Assembly: GCA_945882215.1 (NCBI GenBank)
Contig: CAMCWM010000025.1
Span: forward strand, 1 to 41,152
DNA from: Akkermansia muciniphila
GTDB taxonomy: Bacteria; Verrucomicrobiota; Verrucomicrobiia; Verrucomicrobiales; Verrucomicrobiaceae
Length of the DNA: 41,152 bases
Direction: 5' to 3'
Both the position numbers and the translations under genes were made by a program. A model generated the notes under the pieces. It was not told the origin of the DNA. It saw only the letters and a list, made by a program, of their open reading frames with translations, and made no database searches. Within the stretch, counting starts at the first letter, position 1. Each line of letters opens with the position of its first letter. Below, piece by piece: positions 23,828 to 32,305 of the stretch.

Positions 23828-26083
23828 TTAATATCTTAACAAGGCGCTTCGCCGCAGCTCGAACTGCTGCGTCTCACCACTCCAAGTTTCCATCACCTTT
23901 TTCCGCGAGTCTCCTTCGCGGATGGGTTTGAGGCTCGTCTTGTGATTGAGCAGCGTGTTCACCAGCTCCAGCTTGAACGACTTCGGATAAAGCCGCTGCA
24001 ACGTGCAGATGATCGCCACGCCTGCCTCCACCGGTTTCAAGGCCGCGCGATCCGTGATCGCGATCCGCACGCCGCCGCATGCTTCATTCTTGAACACGCT
24101 CGTCGTCGGCGTGAAGCGCACTGGTGTGAACTGCACGCCGGGCAACCCGAACTTGTTCAATTCGTAGGCCAGCCGCAGATCGTTCACATACGGCGCACCG
24201 AGAACCTCGAACGGCGTGTCCGTGCCGCGGCCCACGCTCACGCTGAATTCGAGCAGACCGATGCCCGGATACAGCAGCGCCGCATTCAGGGAGCGCATGT
24301 TCGGCGAGGGATTGATCCACGGCAGGCCGGTTTGATCGAACAGCATGCCGCGACGCCATCCTTCGACGGGAATCACCTTCAAATCGCAGTTCATGACGCG
24401 TTCGGCATTCATCATCGCCGCCAGTTCGCCTGCGGTCATGCCGTGGCGCAGCGGAATCGCATGCGTCGCGGTCGGTTTCTCCTCATCGACCACCGCCGGG
24501 CCTTCCACGGCGATGCCACCGATAGGATTGACGCGGTCGAGCACATAAAACGCCTTCTTCGCCCTCGCGGCGGCCTCCATGCAAAGGCGCATCGTGCCGA
24601 TGTAAGTGTAAAAACGGCAGCCGATGTCCTGGATGTCGAACACGAGCGCGTCGATGTCCGCCAGTTGCTCTGCCGTTGGCGCGCGGCGCTCCCCGTAAAG
24701 GCTCAGCACGGGCAGGCCGGTCTTCTTGTCCTTGGTGTCGCCGATCTTCTCCTGGTCCAGCACGCCGCGGATGCCGTGCTCGGGGCTGAAGAGTTTTTTG
24801 AGCTTCACATCCGGTGCCTCGGCCAGCAAATCGATCGTGCTGCGTCGCTGCGCATCAATCCCGGTTTGATTCGTGATCAACCCCACGCGCAGCCCCTTCA
24901 GATCGGCAAACTTCCGCCGTACCAGCACATCGATGCCATTGAGCACCGTCGGCACTTCTTTCTCATCGCGTGGCCAAGGCGGGCTGCTCGCCACCGCGAA
25001 CGTCATGCCCTGCGCCGCTGCCGTGCCGATTTCCTCATACAAATCCCGCACGCTGCCATTCCCGTCGGGATGCAGCCGTGAGCTCATGAAGATGACGAAT
25101 GTCTTCGTCTGCGGCTCGATCCACAGGCTCGTGCCCGTGAAGCCCGTGTGGCCGAAAGAGCCGATGGGAAATGTCTTCCCTCGCGGCCTGCTGAATGTCG
25201 AGTCGATGTCCCAGCCCAGCCCTCGCCGCTCAAACACCGTCGCAATCGTGTGCGGCGTGGTCATGAGCTTCACTGTCTCGGGTTTCAGCACACCAGCACC
25301 GCCATCGAGGATCATGCGCGCATATTTCGCCAGATCACCGGCGGTCGTGAAGAGGCCCGCGTGGCCGGTGACGCCGCCCATCTTGCGCGAGGTCGGATCA
25401 TGCACCACACCGCGCAGCATCACGCCGTTCTCATCCTTCTCCGTCGGTGCGATGCGCGGCCTCCAGTCGTCGGGAGGCAGAAAACGCGTCGAATCCATCT
25501 GCAGCGGCGCAAACACATGCTTCGCCGCGAATTCGTTCAAGGCGACGCCACTCACACGCCGCACGATTTCGCCGAGGAGGATGAAGTTGATGTCCGAGTA
25601 ACGGAAAAAGCGGTCTGGCGGTCCTTCCGGCTCCATTTCGACCGCCAGCTTGATTCCCGTGTCATAACCGCTCCATGCCGGCTCTTTCGGGATTCCCGGT
25701 CTCAATCCCGAAGTGTGCGTCAAAAGATGCCTCACCGTGATTCCTGGCCGCATCTCGGGCAAATAACGCCGCGCTTCCGCCTCCAGCTCGATCCTGCCCT
25801 GCTCGATGAGCAGCATCACGCTCGGCAGTGTCGCGACGACCTTTGTTAGCGATGCCGCGTCGAAGACGGTGTCCTCCGTCATCGCCTCCTTCTCCGGCAC
25901 AAGCGCGCGCTGGCCTTCGACGAGCGTCATCTTCTTCTCTCCGCTCTCGATGCGCAGCACCGCGCCTTCGGGGTTGCCCTTGGCCACCGCCTTGCGGACG
26001 GCCTCGCGCGCAGGCTCAAACTCCTCTGCGCGGATCAGCAGGGGTAAAATGATGAAGGGTAAAATGATGCGGAGATCGAGCAT
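23828..26083 (-). CDS. Fusion of AmiE-like serine hydrolase and NamZ-like exo-N-acetylmuramidase (DUF1343)
   Basis: A 751-residue exported protein. After a signal peptide (about 1-19), residues 22-365 form a class C beta-lactamase-like domain: S78 and K81 in SLTK, Y162 in YSDIN, and HTG at 312-314 in place of KTG. Residues 383-751 form a DUF1343/NamZ domain with GLITNQTGID and the SPEHG block (E435), whose glutamate has been implicated in catalysis. In Bacillus the muropeptide-recycling genes amiE (a beta-lactamase-fold N-acetylmuramyl-L-alanine amidase) and namZ are separate neighbours. Here both activities may sit in one polypeptide that strips peptides and releases terminal MurNAc. Assignment of the first half to AmiE rather than another beta-lactamase-fold esterase is inference. 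Confidence 0.9.
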   Translation of the reverse strand: MLDLRIILPFIILPLLIRAEEFEPAREAVRKAVAKGNPEGAVLRIESGEKKMTLVEGQRALVPEKEAMTEDTVFDAASLTKVVATLPSVMLLIEQGRIELEAEARRYLPEMRPGITVRHLLTHTSGLRPGIPKEPAWSGYDTGIKLAVEMEPEGPPDRFFRYSDINFILLGEIVRRVSGVALNEFAAKHVFAPLQMDSTRFLPPDDWRPRIAPTEKDENGVMLRGVVHDPTSRKMGGVTGHAGLFTTAGDLAKYARMILDGGAGVLKPETVKLMTTPHTIATVFERRGLGWDIDSTFSRPRGKTFPIGSFGHTGFTGTSLWIEPQTKTFVIFMSSRLHPDGNGSVRDLYEEIGTAAAQGMTFAVASSPPWPRDEKEVPTVLNGIDVLVRRKFADLKGLRVGLITNQTGIDAQRRSTIDLLAEAPDVKLKKLFSPEHGIRGVLDQEKIGDTKDKKTGLPVLSLYGERRAPTAEQLADIDALVFDIQDIGCRFYTYIGTMRLCMEAAARAKKAFYVLDRVNPIGGIAVEGPAVVDEEKPTATHAIPLRHGMTAGELAAMMNAERVMNCDLKVIPVEGWRRGMLFDQTGLPWINPSPNMRSLNAALLYPGIGLLEFSVSVGRGTDTPFEVLGAPYVNDLRLAYELNKFGLPGVQFTPVRFTPTTSVFKNEACGGVRIAITDRAALKPVEAGVAIICTLQRLYPKSFKLELVNTLLNHKTSLKPIREGDSRKKVMETWSGETQQFELRRSALLRY

Positions 26084-26146
26084 GGCTGGATCAGATCAAA
26101 GGATTGAAACGCCACCATCCATTATTTTACCCATCATCATTTCACC
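26042..26146. repeat. Cluster of 13-bp direct and inverted repeats (GGGTAAAATGATG)
   Basis: GGGTAAAATGATG occurs twice in tandem (26042-26054 and 26057-26069). Inverted copies follow: CATTATTTTACCC at 26120-26132 (12 of 13 matching) and the more diverged CATCATTTCACC at 26135-26146. The 53-bp gap between the sulfatase stop and the fusion-gene start lies inside the cluster, and the copies spill into both coding ends (they encode the repeated IILP of the signal peptide and the lysine-rich sulfatase tail). It could fold as a hairpin in the joint mRNA or be an interspersed genomic repeat. Confidence 0.7.
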
Positions 26147-27504
26147 TTTTTCTTCTTCCCCGCCGGTTTGCCAGCTTTCGGACTGTCAAAACCAGGCGCG
26201 ACGGTGCCTTTCTCCCATTCAGCGATGGCAGCGACGAGTTCCTTCACGATCTCCGGTTTCTCAGCGGCGAGATTCTTCGATTCGCCAATGTTGGCGCTCA
26301 GATCGTAGAGTTCCGGCTCCGCCGCGCCGAGGCGCACGAGCTTCATGCTGCCACGACGCACGGCGTTGTTGCCGCCGGGGCCGCCGCTGCGCCAGAATAG
26401 CGTTTCGTGCGGGGCTCCGTTCTTTTCGCCGGTGAGGAAGGGCAGGAGGTTCACGCCATCGAGGTTCTTCGGCGTCAAATCGGTTGATTCGGCGGCGGCG
26501 AGGGATGTGGGCAGGAAATCAAGCGCGATGACGGGCTGGTCGTACGTCCCCGGTTTGATTTTCGCCGGCCAGCTCACGAGAAACGGCACGCGCATGCCAC
26601 CTTCATAGACCATGCCCTTTGCGCCACGCAGCGGGGTGTTGTCGGTGAAGTTCGTGCCACTCTTTGCGGACAGATTCGGACCGCCGTTGTCGCTGACGAA
26701 GCAGATCAGCGTGTTCTCGCGCTGCTTTGTCTCGTCGAGCTTCGCCAGCACACCACCGATGGCCGCATCCAGCGCACAGACCATGGCCGCATAAGTGCGG
26801 CGGCTGTCGTTTTCGATGTGCTTGAGCTTTTCCAGCCATTCCTTCGGTGCTTGCAGCGGCGTGTGCGGCGCGTTGAAGGCGAGGTAAAGCATCCAGGGCT
26901 TCGATTCATCCGCGTGACGGCCCACAAACGCTGTGGCTTCATCGCCGAAGTGCTCGGTGAGGTATTTCGTCTGCGGTTCGTCCTTCTCATTGCGGTTCAG
27001 GGGGATGTTGTATTCCGCGCCGCCGCCTGCGCCGGGGAAATACACATGCCCGCCGCCTAGCGCGCCGAAGTATTCGTCAAAGCCGCGCTTGTTCGGATGG
27101 AACTGCGGATGCGCGCCGAGGTGCCACTTGCCGACCGCGCCGGTGGTGTAGCCGGCCTTTTGCATGAGCGATGGAAATGTCGTCTCACTCAGCGACAGGC
27201 CCGCCGTCGTGCTTTCCGGCAACCATGCCGGATTGTTCTCATGCCCGAAGCGATGCTGGTAGCGCCCAGTCATGATGCCCGCCCGTGTCGGACTGCAAAA
27301 CGGATGCGAGACGTAGCCGTTCGTGCAGCGCAGGCTTTGCGCGGCCAGTTTGTCGAGATGCGGTGTTGGAATCTCCTTCGAGCCTTGGAAACCGAGATCG
27401 TTGTAGCCGAGATCGTCTGCGATGATGACGAGCACGTTCGGTTTGGCGGCGACCGCAGGAGCGCTGAGCAGCAGAACAAAAAGAAGCGAAAGAAAGGAGC
27501 GCAT
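26137..27504 (-). CDS. Exported formylglycine-dependent sulfatase
   Basis: A 455-residue type I sulfatase with a signal peptide (1-20, ending AVAA). The N-terminal metal ligands are D30-D31 (IIADDLGYND). The sulfatase signature C70-S71-P72-T73-R74 has C70 to be converted to formylglycine, and AVGKWHLGAHP and SDNGGP hold further active-site residues. It removes sulfate esters, probably from sulfated polysaccharides; the substrate is not predictable. The C-terminus is a lysine-rich tail (GKKKKVK) just before the stop, in a repeat cluster. ATG 27504 is chosen as the start of the signal peptide. It is upstream of, and co-directional with, the AmiE-NamZ fusion (53-bp gap). The maturase is not in the window. 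Confidence 0.93.
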   Translation of the reverse strand: MRSFLSLLFVLLLSAPAVAAKPNVLVIIADDLGYNDLGFQGSKEIPTPHLDKLAAQSLRCTNGYVSHPFCSPTRAGIMTGRYQHRFGHENNPAWLPESTTAGLSLSETTFPSLMQKAGYTTGAVGKWHLGAHPQFHPNKRGFDEYFGALGGGHVYFPGAGGGAEYNIPLNRNEKDEPQTKYLTEHFGDEATAFVGRHADESKPWMLYLAFNAPHTPLQAPKEWLEKLKHIENDSRRTYAAMVCALDAAIGGVLAKLDETKQRENTLICFVSDNGGPNLSAKSGTNFTDNTPLRGAKGMVYEGGMRVPFLVSWPAKIKPGTYDQPVIALDFLPTSLAAAESTDLTPKNLDGVNLLPFLTGEKNGAPHETLFWRSGGPGGNNAVRRGSMKLVRLGAAEPELYDLSANIGESKNLAAEKPEIVKELVAAIAEWEKGTVAPGFDSPKAGKPAGKKKKVK

Positions 27505-27595
27505 GGGAGTGATATGAGCGCCCCAAAACGCACGCCCACCTTCCATGTTTCACTTCATGCTTGCATCCATGCCCAGAATCCGTCATGCCCAACGC

Positions 27596-28510
27596 ATGAA
27601 GTCCTATCTTCTCCTCCTTCCGCTCGTTCTGACCCAATGTGGTGATGAGTCAAAAAAACCTGAACCTGTGCCAGCACCGAAAGCCGTGGCAGAAAAGCCG
27701 GCTGCTGCACCTGCTCCCGCCAAACCCGAGTCGAAGGCGGTCTATTGGACGCAGGAGATGATGCACACGGAGATCAAGTATCACAATCCGGGCTACACGG
27801 GCGACGGCCAGTTCAATATCGAGGGCGGCAAGGTCGTCGCGCTGAGCCTGCGCGGGGCGAAGATCGACAATGTGAAGTTCTTGCAGCACATCGAGCCGCT
27901 GGCGCTCGACTTGAGCGAGACGCCGATCACTGACCTGCGACCGATGCAGGGGAAGAAACTGGTGGAGCTGTATCTGGAGGACACGAAGGTCCAGGATCTC
28001 TCGCCGATCCGCGGCATGCCGTTGGAAAAGTTGTACCTGAGCCGCACGCCGGTGCGTGATCTGAGCGCGCTGGAAAACATGCCGTTGCAGGAACTGAACG
28101 CGGTTGGCTGCCCGATTGGCGACATTTCAGGCATCGCGAAGTGCCCGATCACGATGCTCTGGCTCACGGATTGTCCAGTGGAGAACATCAGCGCGCTCAA
28201 AACGGTGCCGCTGGTGAGTGTGACGCTGCACCGCACGAAGGTGAAGGATTTGTCACCACTCAGCGGCACGGCCTTGCAGCGCCTGCATATCGCCGAGACA
28301 CCTGTGACGGACCTCTCACCGCTAAAGGGCATGCAATTGACGCGCCTTGTCTTCACCCCGGCGAACATCACCGCAGGCATTGATGTGGCGAAAACACTGC
28401 CATTGCAGGAGATCGGTACGCGGTTTGACGACGGGGCCAAGGATTTGCAGCCGCCGGCCAGTTTTTGGCCCGCCTACGACGCGGCGGTCAAGGCGGCGCC
28501 CAAACCGTGA
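27596..28510 (+). CDS. Leucine-rich-repeat lipoprotein
   Basis: A 304-residue exported protein. The signal ends in an atypical lipobox, LTQC (C15). A proline/alanine/lysine linker (about 20-46) leads to a repeat domain (about 80-260). The repeats are exactly 21 residues long, with units starting near 122, 143, 164, 185, 206, 227 and 248 and a core pattern LxxLxLxxTxVxDLSPL. This is the PVC type of leucine-rich repeat seen also in planctomycete kinases, and it usually mediates protein contacts. No enzymatic domain is present. ATG 27596 is chosen because it begins the signal peptide. It is divergent from the sulfatase. Confidence 0.82.
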   Translation: MKSYLLLLPLVLTQCGDESKKPEPVPAPKAVAEKPAAAPAPAKPESKAVYWTQEMMHTEIKYHNPGYTGDGQFNIEGGKVVALSLRGAKIDNVKFLQHIEPLALDLSETPITDLRPMQGKKLVELYLEDTKVQDLSPIRGMPLEKLYLSRTPVRDLSALENMPLQELNAVGCPIGDISGIAKCPITMLWLTDCPVENISALKTVPLVSVTLHRTKVKDLSPLSGTALQRLHIAETPVTDLSPLKGMQLTRLVFTPANITAGIDVAKTLPLQEIGTRFDDGAKDLQPPASFWPAYDAAVKAAPKP

Positions 28511-28571
28511 GAATTCCCCAGATTTGTCTTGTCGGTGCGCCCCCGCTCCTGACAGAATCACGGCGAATTCC

Positions 28572-29162
28572 ATGAAAGAGTTTGCTTACATCCATGACGA
28601 GAAGCAGAACCCGTCGCCCCTGCGCGCGGTGCCTGCTCTTGCCAGTTTTAGCGATGACCAGCTCGATGATGTGCTGAATTCCAGCAGCCTGCTCCAGTGC
28701 GAGCCGGGCGATCACATCATCAAGGAGGGCAGCATCGACTCCCGCATCTACGTCCTGCTCAGTGGTGAGCTGGAAGTGCGGGTCGGCGGCAAAAAAGTCG
28801 CTTCCATCACCCGCATCGGCGAAGTTTTCGGCGAGCTGGCGCTCGTCAACCAGGACAAGCGTCTCGCCTCGGTCATTGCCTCCACGAAGGCTGTGTGTCT
28901 CGCGGTGGACCAGAAATTCCTCCAGGACATCCATCCGCGTGAGGAAGATCCTGATTTCCACGCCGCGCTTTACGAATTCGTCGCCCGCCTCGTCGTGCGG
29001 AAGCTGGAGGCCACCTCGCGCCGCCTCGCCGAAGTCGAAAAAGAGCTGCGCGTGCTGCGTGAGGCCCATGCGGAGATCAAACCGGTGCCAACACCGGCTC
29101 CCAAGCTCAAGCGGCCCGTGAAACGCGTCGTTGCTGTCAGGAAGCCTGCACGCGCACGATGA
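28572..29162 (+). CDS. Stand-alone cyclic-nucleotide-binding (CNB) domain protein
   Basis: A 196-residue cytoplasmic protein. Residues 18-125 form a CNB domain with a recognisable phosphate-binding cassette, GEVFGELALVNQDKRLASV: E88 for the ribose contact and R97 for the cyclic phosphate are both present, so cAMP or cGMP binding is plausible. A helical, partly coiled-coil segment follows (about 130-170, RRLAEVEKELRVLREAH), then a basic PKLKRPVKRVV tail. There is no DNA-binding helix-turn-helix as in CRP, so it may act through protein or nucleic-acid contacts of the tail. A class III cyclase lies about 6 kb downstream. The ATG at 28572 has no Shine-Dalgarno sequence. Confidence 0.84.
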   Translation: MKEFAYIHDEKQNPSPLRAVPALASFSDDQLDDVLNSSSLLQCEPGDHIIKEGSIDSRIYVLLSGELEVRVGGKKVASITRIGEVFGELALVNQDKRLASVIASTKAVCLAVDQKFLQDIHPREEDPDFHAALYEFVARLVVRKLEATSRRLAEVEKELRVLREAHAEIKPVPTPAPKLKRPVKRVVAVRKPARAR

Positions 29163-29168
29163 CCGCGC

Positions 29169-30293
29169 TCAGGCTCCCGCGCCAATCGTGATGCGTTTCG
29201 CCGGAATCGGCGATTCGATGATGCCAAGCTCGGTTTCCTGCTTCAAACGGAGCTGTCCGCAGGCAGCGGCGATGTCATGGCCTTTTTCGCGACGTAGCGT
29301 GGCGGTGACACCGGCATTCGTGAGTACGGCGAGAAAGGCGTCCTGACGTTCTTCGCTGGGGCGTGCCCACTCCAGGCCATCGACGGTGTTGTAGGGGATG
29401 AGATTGACCTTCGCATTGGCAGCACGGGCGCGTTTGGCCAGCGCGTGGGCCTGCTGCACGCTGTCGTTCACATCGGCGATGAGGATGAACTCGAAGGTGA
29501 GGAACTGTTTCCGCTTTTGATTCCAGTAGTCGAGCGCCTCGAAGAGTTCGGCGAGGTTGTGCTTGCGGTTCACGGGCATGATTTTCTCGCGCACCTCGTC
29601 GGTGGCGCCGTGAAGGGAGATGGCGAGGCGGATTTGCAGCGGGAAATCGGCGAGTTTTTTGATCTGAGGTGCCAAGCCGCTCGTGCTGACGGTCATGTGG
29701 CGCGCGCCGATGCCGACACCCCAGTCGGCGTTGAGGATTTCGATGGCCTTCGTGACGTTCGAGTAGTTCGCGAGCGGCTCGCCCATGCCCATGAAGACGA
29801 GGTTGTCCACGCGTTCGCCCGCAAAGGCCTCGACCTGCACGATCTGCTCGACGATTTCGCCGGCGGTGAGATTGCGCGCGAAGCCGGCGAGACCACTGGC
29901 GCAGAATTTGCAGTCGTAAGCGCAGCCGACCTGGCTGGAGACGCAGAGTGTACGGCGGTCGGATTTGCCGCCATAGAGCGCGGGATTGGCCGGAATGAGC
30001 ACGGTTTCGACGTAGCGGCCGTCATGCAGCTTGAGGAGGAATTTGCGCGTCGTGTCGGCGGAGCCGGTGACTTTGGCGATGCTGAGCGAGCGTGTGACGA
30101 AACGTGTGGCGAGCGCCTCACGCGTCGCCTTCGGCAGGTTCGTCATTTCATCAAAACTGGCGGCGCGTTTGGCGAAAACCCACTCCACGAGCTGCTTCGC
30201 ACGAAACGTGGGCTGGCCGAGTTCCGCGAACACAGCGGCGATCTCCTCCGGCTTCATGCCGAGGAGTGCCTGGGGTGAGGTGTTCGTGCTCAT
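29169..30293 (-). CDS. rlmN: Dual-specificity 23S rRNA/tRNA adenine-C2 methyltransferase RlmN
   Basis: A 374-residue radical-SAM enzyme that methylates C2 of A2503 in 23S rRNA (and A37 of some tRNAs). The radical-SAM cysteines are C124, C128 and C131 in CAYDCKFC. C345 (AAACGQLR) corresponds to the methyl-carrying cysteine of E. coli RlmN. VDNLVFMGMGEPLANYSNV and LAISLHGATDEVREKIMP are typical blocks. ATG 30293 is chosen because it gives the normal N-terminus and length; the longer frame begins in unlikely sequence. It converges with the CNB gene (6 bp). Confidence 0.95.
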   Translation of the reverse strand: MSTNTSPQALLGMKPEEIAAVFAELGQPTFRAKQLVEWVFAKRAASFDEMTNLPKATREALATRFVTRSLSIAKVTGSADTTRKFLLKLHDGRYVETVLIPANPALYGGKSDRRTLCVSSQVGCAYDCKFCASGLAGFARNLTAGEIVEQIVQVEAFAGERVDNLVFMGMGEPLANYSNVTKAIEILNADWGVGIGARHMTVSTSGLAPQIKKLADFPLQIRLAISLHGATDEVREKIMPVNRKHNLAELFEALDYWNQKRKQFLTFEFILIADVNDSVQQAHALAKRARAANAKVNLIPYNTVDGLEWARPSEERQDAFLAVLTNAGVTATLRREKGHDIAAACGQLRLKQETELGIIESPIPAKRITIGAGA

Positions 30294-30362
30294 GGGGGCT
30301 GTGACAGTGGCGGTGAATAGGAGATTTGGCATTTCAAATCTCACACCGGCCGTTGAACACCA

Positions 30363-31226
30363 TCACGGATGCCGCTCCTGCTCGCGGAACTGCGTGGGCG
30401 TGAGCTTGGTCATCTTCTTGAAGTCCTTGGAGAAGAAGAACTGGTCGTGGTAGCCGACCTGGCGGGCGATTTCTTTGACGGGATCGTCGGATTCAATGAG
30501 GCGGCGCTTCGCCTGATTGATGCGCTCCCGCCGCAGCCAGTCGATGGGGCTGGTGCCGATGGCGGCCTTGAACTGGCGGCTGAAGTGGCTCTCGCTCATG
30601 CCGCTAAGGTTCGCCAGCTCGGACACGCGCATGGGCAAATGGAAGTAGAGGCGCATGCGTTCGAGGGCCTTGGACACGGCCTGTGGCAGCTCAGGCTGCA
30701 CGAGACCCGGTTCAGAAAGGCGCACGTGGAAGGCGAGGCCGATGATGGCGGCCACGGCGGCACTGGCGAGCGCGGCATCGCTCGGACGTGTGCCGCTCAT
30801 GTATTGGAATGCATTTTGGAACTCACGCATGACAGCCTGCTCGTTGATGCCTTCGAGCACAGGCTGTGAGCGCACTTGCAGCAGCTCGGCGATTCGGTCG
30901 AGCGAGCGGCCTTCAATCCGCATCCAGTAAAGCTCCCACGGATCACGATTGTGCGCCCCGTAGAGGTGCGGGTGGTGGCAGTTCACCCAGACGAGGCCAC
31001 CAGGGCAGACCTCATGCCGTTTGCCGCCCACTTGCACCCAGCCACGGCCCTTGAGGCAGAGGATCAGCTCGTGGCCCGGATAGGTCTCGCGCTCGATGCG
31101 ATGCTCAAAGCCAGCCTTCAGGTGTCCGGCGCGCACCACGGAATAAAACAAATCACGCTGCCAGTCCGCAGGAGTGGCGTAAAGATTCGTCAGGAAGACG
31201 GTTTCCTGGAACAGCGTGGCGGCCAT
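30363..31226 (-). CDS. AraC-family transcriptional regulator
   Basis: A 287-residue regulator. The N-terminal cupin-like sensor domain (about 15-160) is of the AraC-binding type, with PGHELILCLKGRGWVQVGG. The C-terminal double helix-turn-helix (about 185-285) includes VSELANLSGMSESHFSRQFK and the signature IARQVGYHDQFFFSKDFKKM. It probably binds a sugar or similar small ligand. ATG 31226 is preferred over ATG 31241 because a TATTAT box ends 6 nt before it and the purine-rich GGGGGGAG is directly adjacent to the upper ATG. It is divergent from the FmdB gene; its target is unknown. Confidence 0.88.
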   Translation of the reverse strand: MAATLFQETVFLTNLYATPADWQRDLFYSVVRAGHLKAGFEHRIERETYPGHELILCLKGRGWVQVGGKRHEVCPGGLVWVNCHHPHLYGAHNRDPWELYWMRIEGRSLDRIAELLQVRSQPVLEGINEQAVMREFQNAFQYMSGTRPSDAALASAAVAAIIGLAFHVRLSEPGLVQPELPQAVSKALERMRLYFHLPMRVSELANLSGMSESHFSRQFKAAIGTSPIDWLRRERINQAKRRLIESDDPVKEIARQVGYHDQFFFSKDFKKMTKLTPTQFREQERHP

Positions 31227-31232
31227 GAACGA

Positions 31233-31262
31233 ATAATACATCTCCCCCCACCATGGTGTCGA
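31233..31262 (-). promoter_or_regulatory. Putative leaderless promoter of the AraC-type gene
   Basis: On the minus strand TCGACA (31257-31262) matches five of six -35 bases. An 18-bp spacer follows, then TATTAT (31233-31238) matches five of six -10 bases. Only 6 nt separate it from the ATG at 31226. This is the best promoter match in the window. Confidence 0.5.
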
Positions 31263-31385
31263 GGACTGATTGCATCTTCCAAAGGCCGGGCCGGGAAAAT
31301 CCTTTTGCAGCAGAGGGTGCAGCACGGCATAATCACCGCCCCGTTGCGCGATCCCAGAAAACCCCCGCGCACTTTTTCCAGAACC

Positions 31386-31703
31386 ATGCCCACTTACGAT
31401 TATGAATGCCAGACGTGTGGCCACAAATTTGAAGCCAAGCAGTCCATGAAGGACGCGCATCTCACCGACTGCCCGCAGGAGGGCTGCCCCGGTCCGATCA
31501 AGCGCAAGATCGGCCTCGGTGCCGGTTTGATCTTCAAAGGCTCCGGCTTCTACATCACTGACTACCGCAGCGATTCCTACAAAGCCGGTGCGAAGAAAGA
31601 TTCTGAAGGCTCAGCTTCATCTACAAGCACAACGGCCGCCCCCAGCACGCCCGCGCCAGCCAGTCCTGCGCCCGCACCTGCGAAAACAGGCACGGCGGCC
31701 TGA
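31386..31703 (+). CDS. FmdB-family zinc-ribbon protein
   Basis: A 105-residue protein. Residues 1-45 form the FmdB/CxxC_CXXC_SSSS zinc ribbon: MPTYDYEC with C8 and C11, then C29 and C34. GAGLIFKGSGFYITDY follows, as in the family. The C-terminal part is a Ser/Thr/Pro/Ala-rich tail (about 75-105), common in these proteins. The role is unclear; a link to metal handling or regulation is often assumed. It begins a probable operon with the two exported-protein genes. A possible promoter is TTGCAG (31305-31310) and CATAAT (31328-31333), 17 bp apart. Confidence 0.87.
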   Translation: MPTYDYECQTCGHKFEAKQSMKDAHLTDCPQEGCPGPIKRKIGLGAGLIFKGSGFYITDYRSDSYKAGAKKDSEGSASSTSTTAAPSTPAPASPAPAPAKTGTAA

Positions 31704-31732
31704 TCCTGCCTTCACTCACACCTCCTGCCGCC

Positions 31733-32305
31733 GTGACTCGCCACCTGCTTCAGATACTGCGGCTGCTTTTGATCAGTGCGCTGGCGGGAGCGGCCTGGGT
31801 GGCGCATCGTCCCGCCGAACTTCCAAACACACCCCCGCCCAGTGCCGCCAAAGCTGATGACATGCTCGACATGCTGCGCCAGACGGCGATCAAGCGCGCG
31901 GCGGTGATGGAAATCAGCGAGGCCGAGGTGAACCGCCATCTCGCCACGACGCTCGCGGGCAAGATCCCGAACGTGTTGGGTGAATGGGTCGCGTTTGATG
32001 GAGCGCGCATTGATTTTGAGCCGGACAGCGCGCGACTTTTCCTGGTGTGGAAGCTCAAAGGCCACACGCGAACCGCCAGCGTCGATCTCGCGATCAGCCG
32101 CGATGAGCAGAACTTCCACGTCGAGCTGTTGCACGGTGCCTATGGCCACCTCGGCATGCCGCGCGGCATGATGCGCCCCCTGTATCCATCTTTGCGTGCG
32201 GTGGCGGAGGCGCTCGATCCTGAGATTCGGGCGTTGTTCCAGATGACCCGCATCACCATCGCCAAGGACAAGCTCGTGCTCGATCCCCGCTTCCCTCCCG
32301 CATGA
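31733..32305 (+). CDS. Uncharacterised membrane-anchored/exported protein
   Basis: A 190-residue protein starting with GTG at 31733. It has an N-terminal membrane or signal segment (about 5-24), a proline-rich linker, then a helical and beta-rich domain. The pattern EISEAEVNRHLATTL followed by strands resembles YpmS/DUF2140-like or lipid-binding (TULIP-like) envelope proteins, but I cannot confirm this. Its stop overlaps the next start (ATGA at 32302), so it is probably translated together with the 824-residue protein. A functional link between the two is inferred from this coupling only. Confidence 0.65.
   Translation: MTRHLLQILRLLLISALAGAAWVAHRPAELPNTPPPSAAKADDMLDMLRQTAIKRAAVMEISEAEVNRHLATTLAGKIPNVLGEWVAFDGARIDFEPDSARLFLVWKLKGHTRTASVDLAISRDEQNFHVELLHGAYGHLGMPRGMMRPLYPSLRAVAEALDPEIRALFQMTRITIAKDKLVLDPRFPPA

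Noticed and set aside
23820..23842. AT-rich hairpin (CTTGTT...AACAAG) between convergent genes
   Set aside because: The stem is 6 bp and AT-rich with no U-tract, too weak to call a terminator.
23942..25081. 379-codon plus-strand frame opposite the AmiE-NamZ fusion
   Set aside because: It is a shadow frame. The minus-strand product has all motifs of two families.
29445..30278. 277-codon plus-strand frame opposite rlmN
   Set aside because: It is an antisense shadow rich in acidic residues. The RlmN cysteine motif fixes the real strand.
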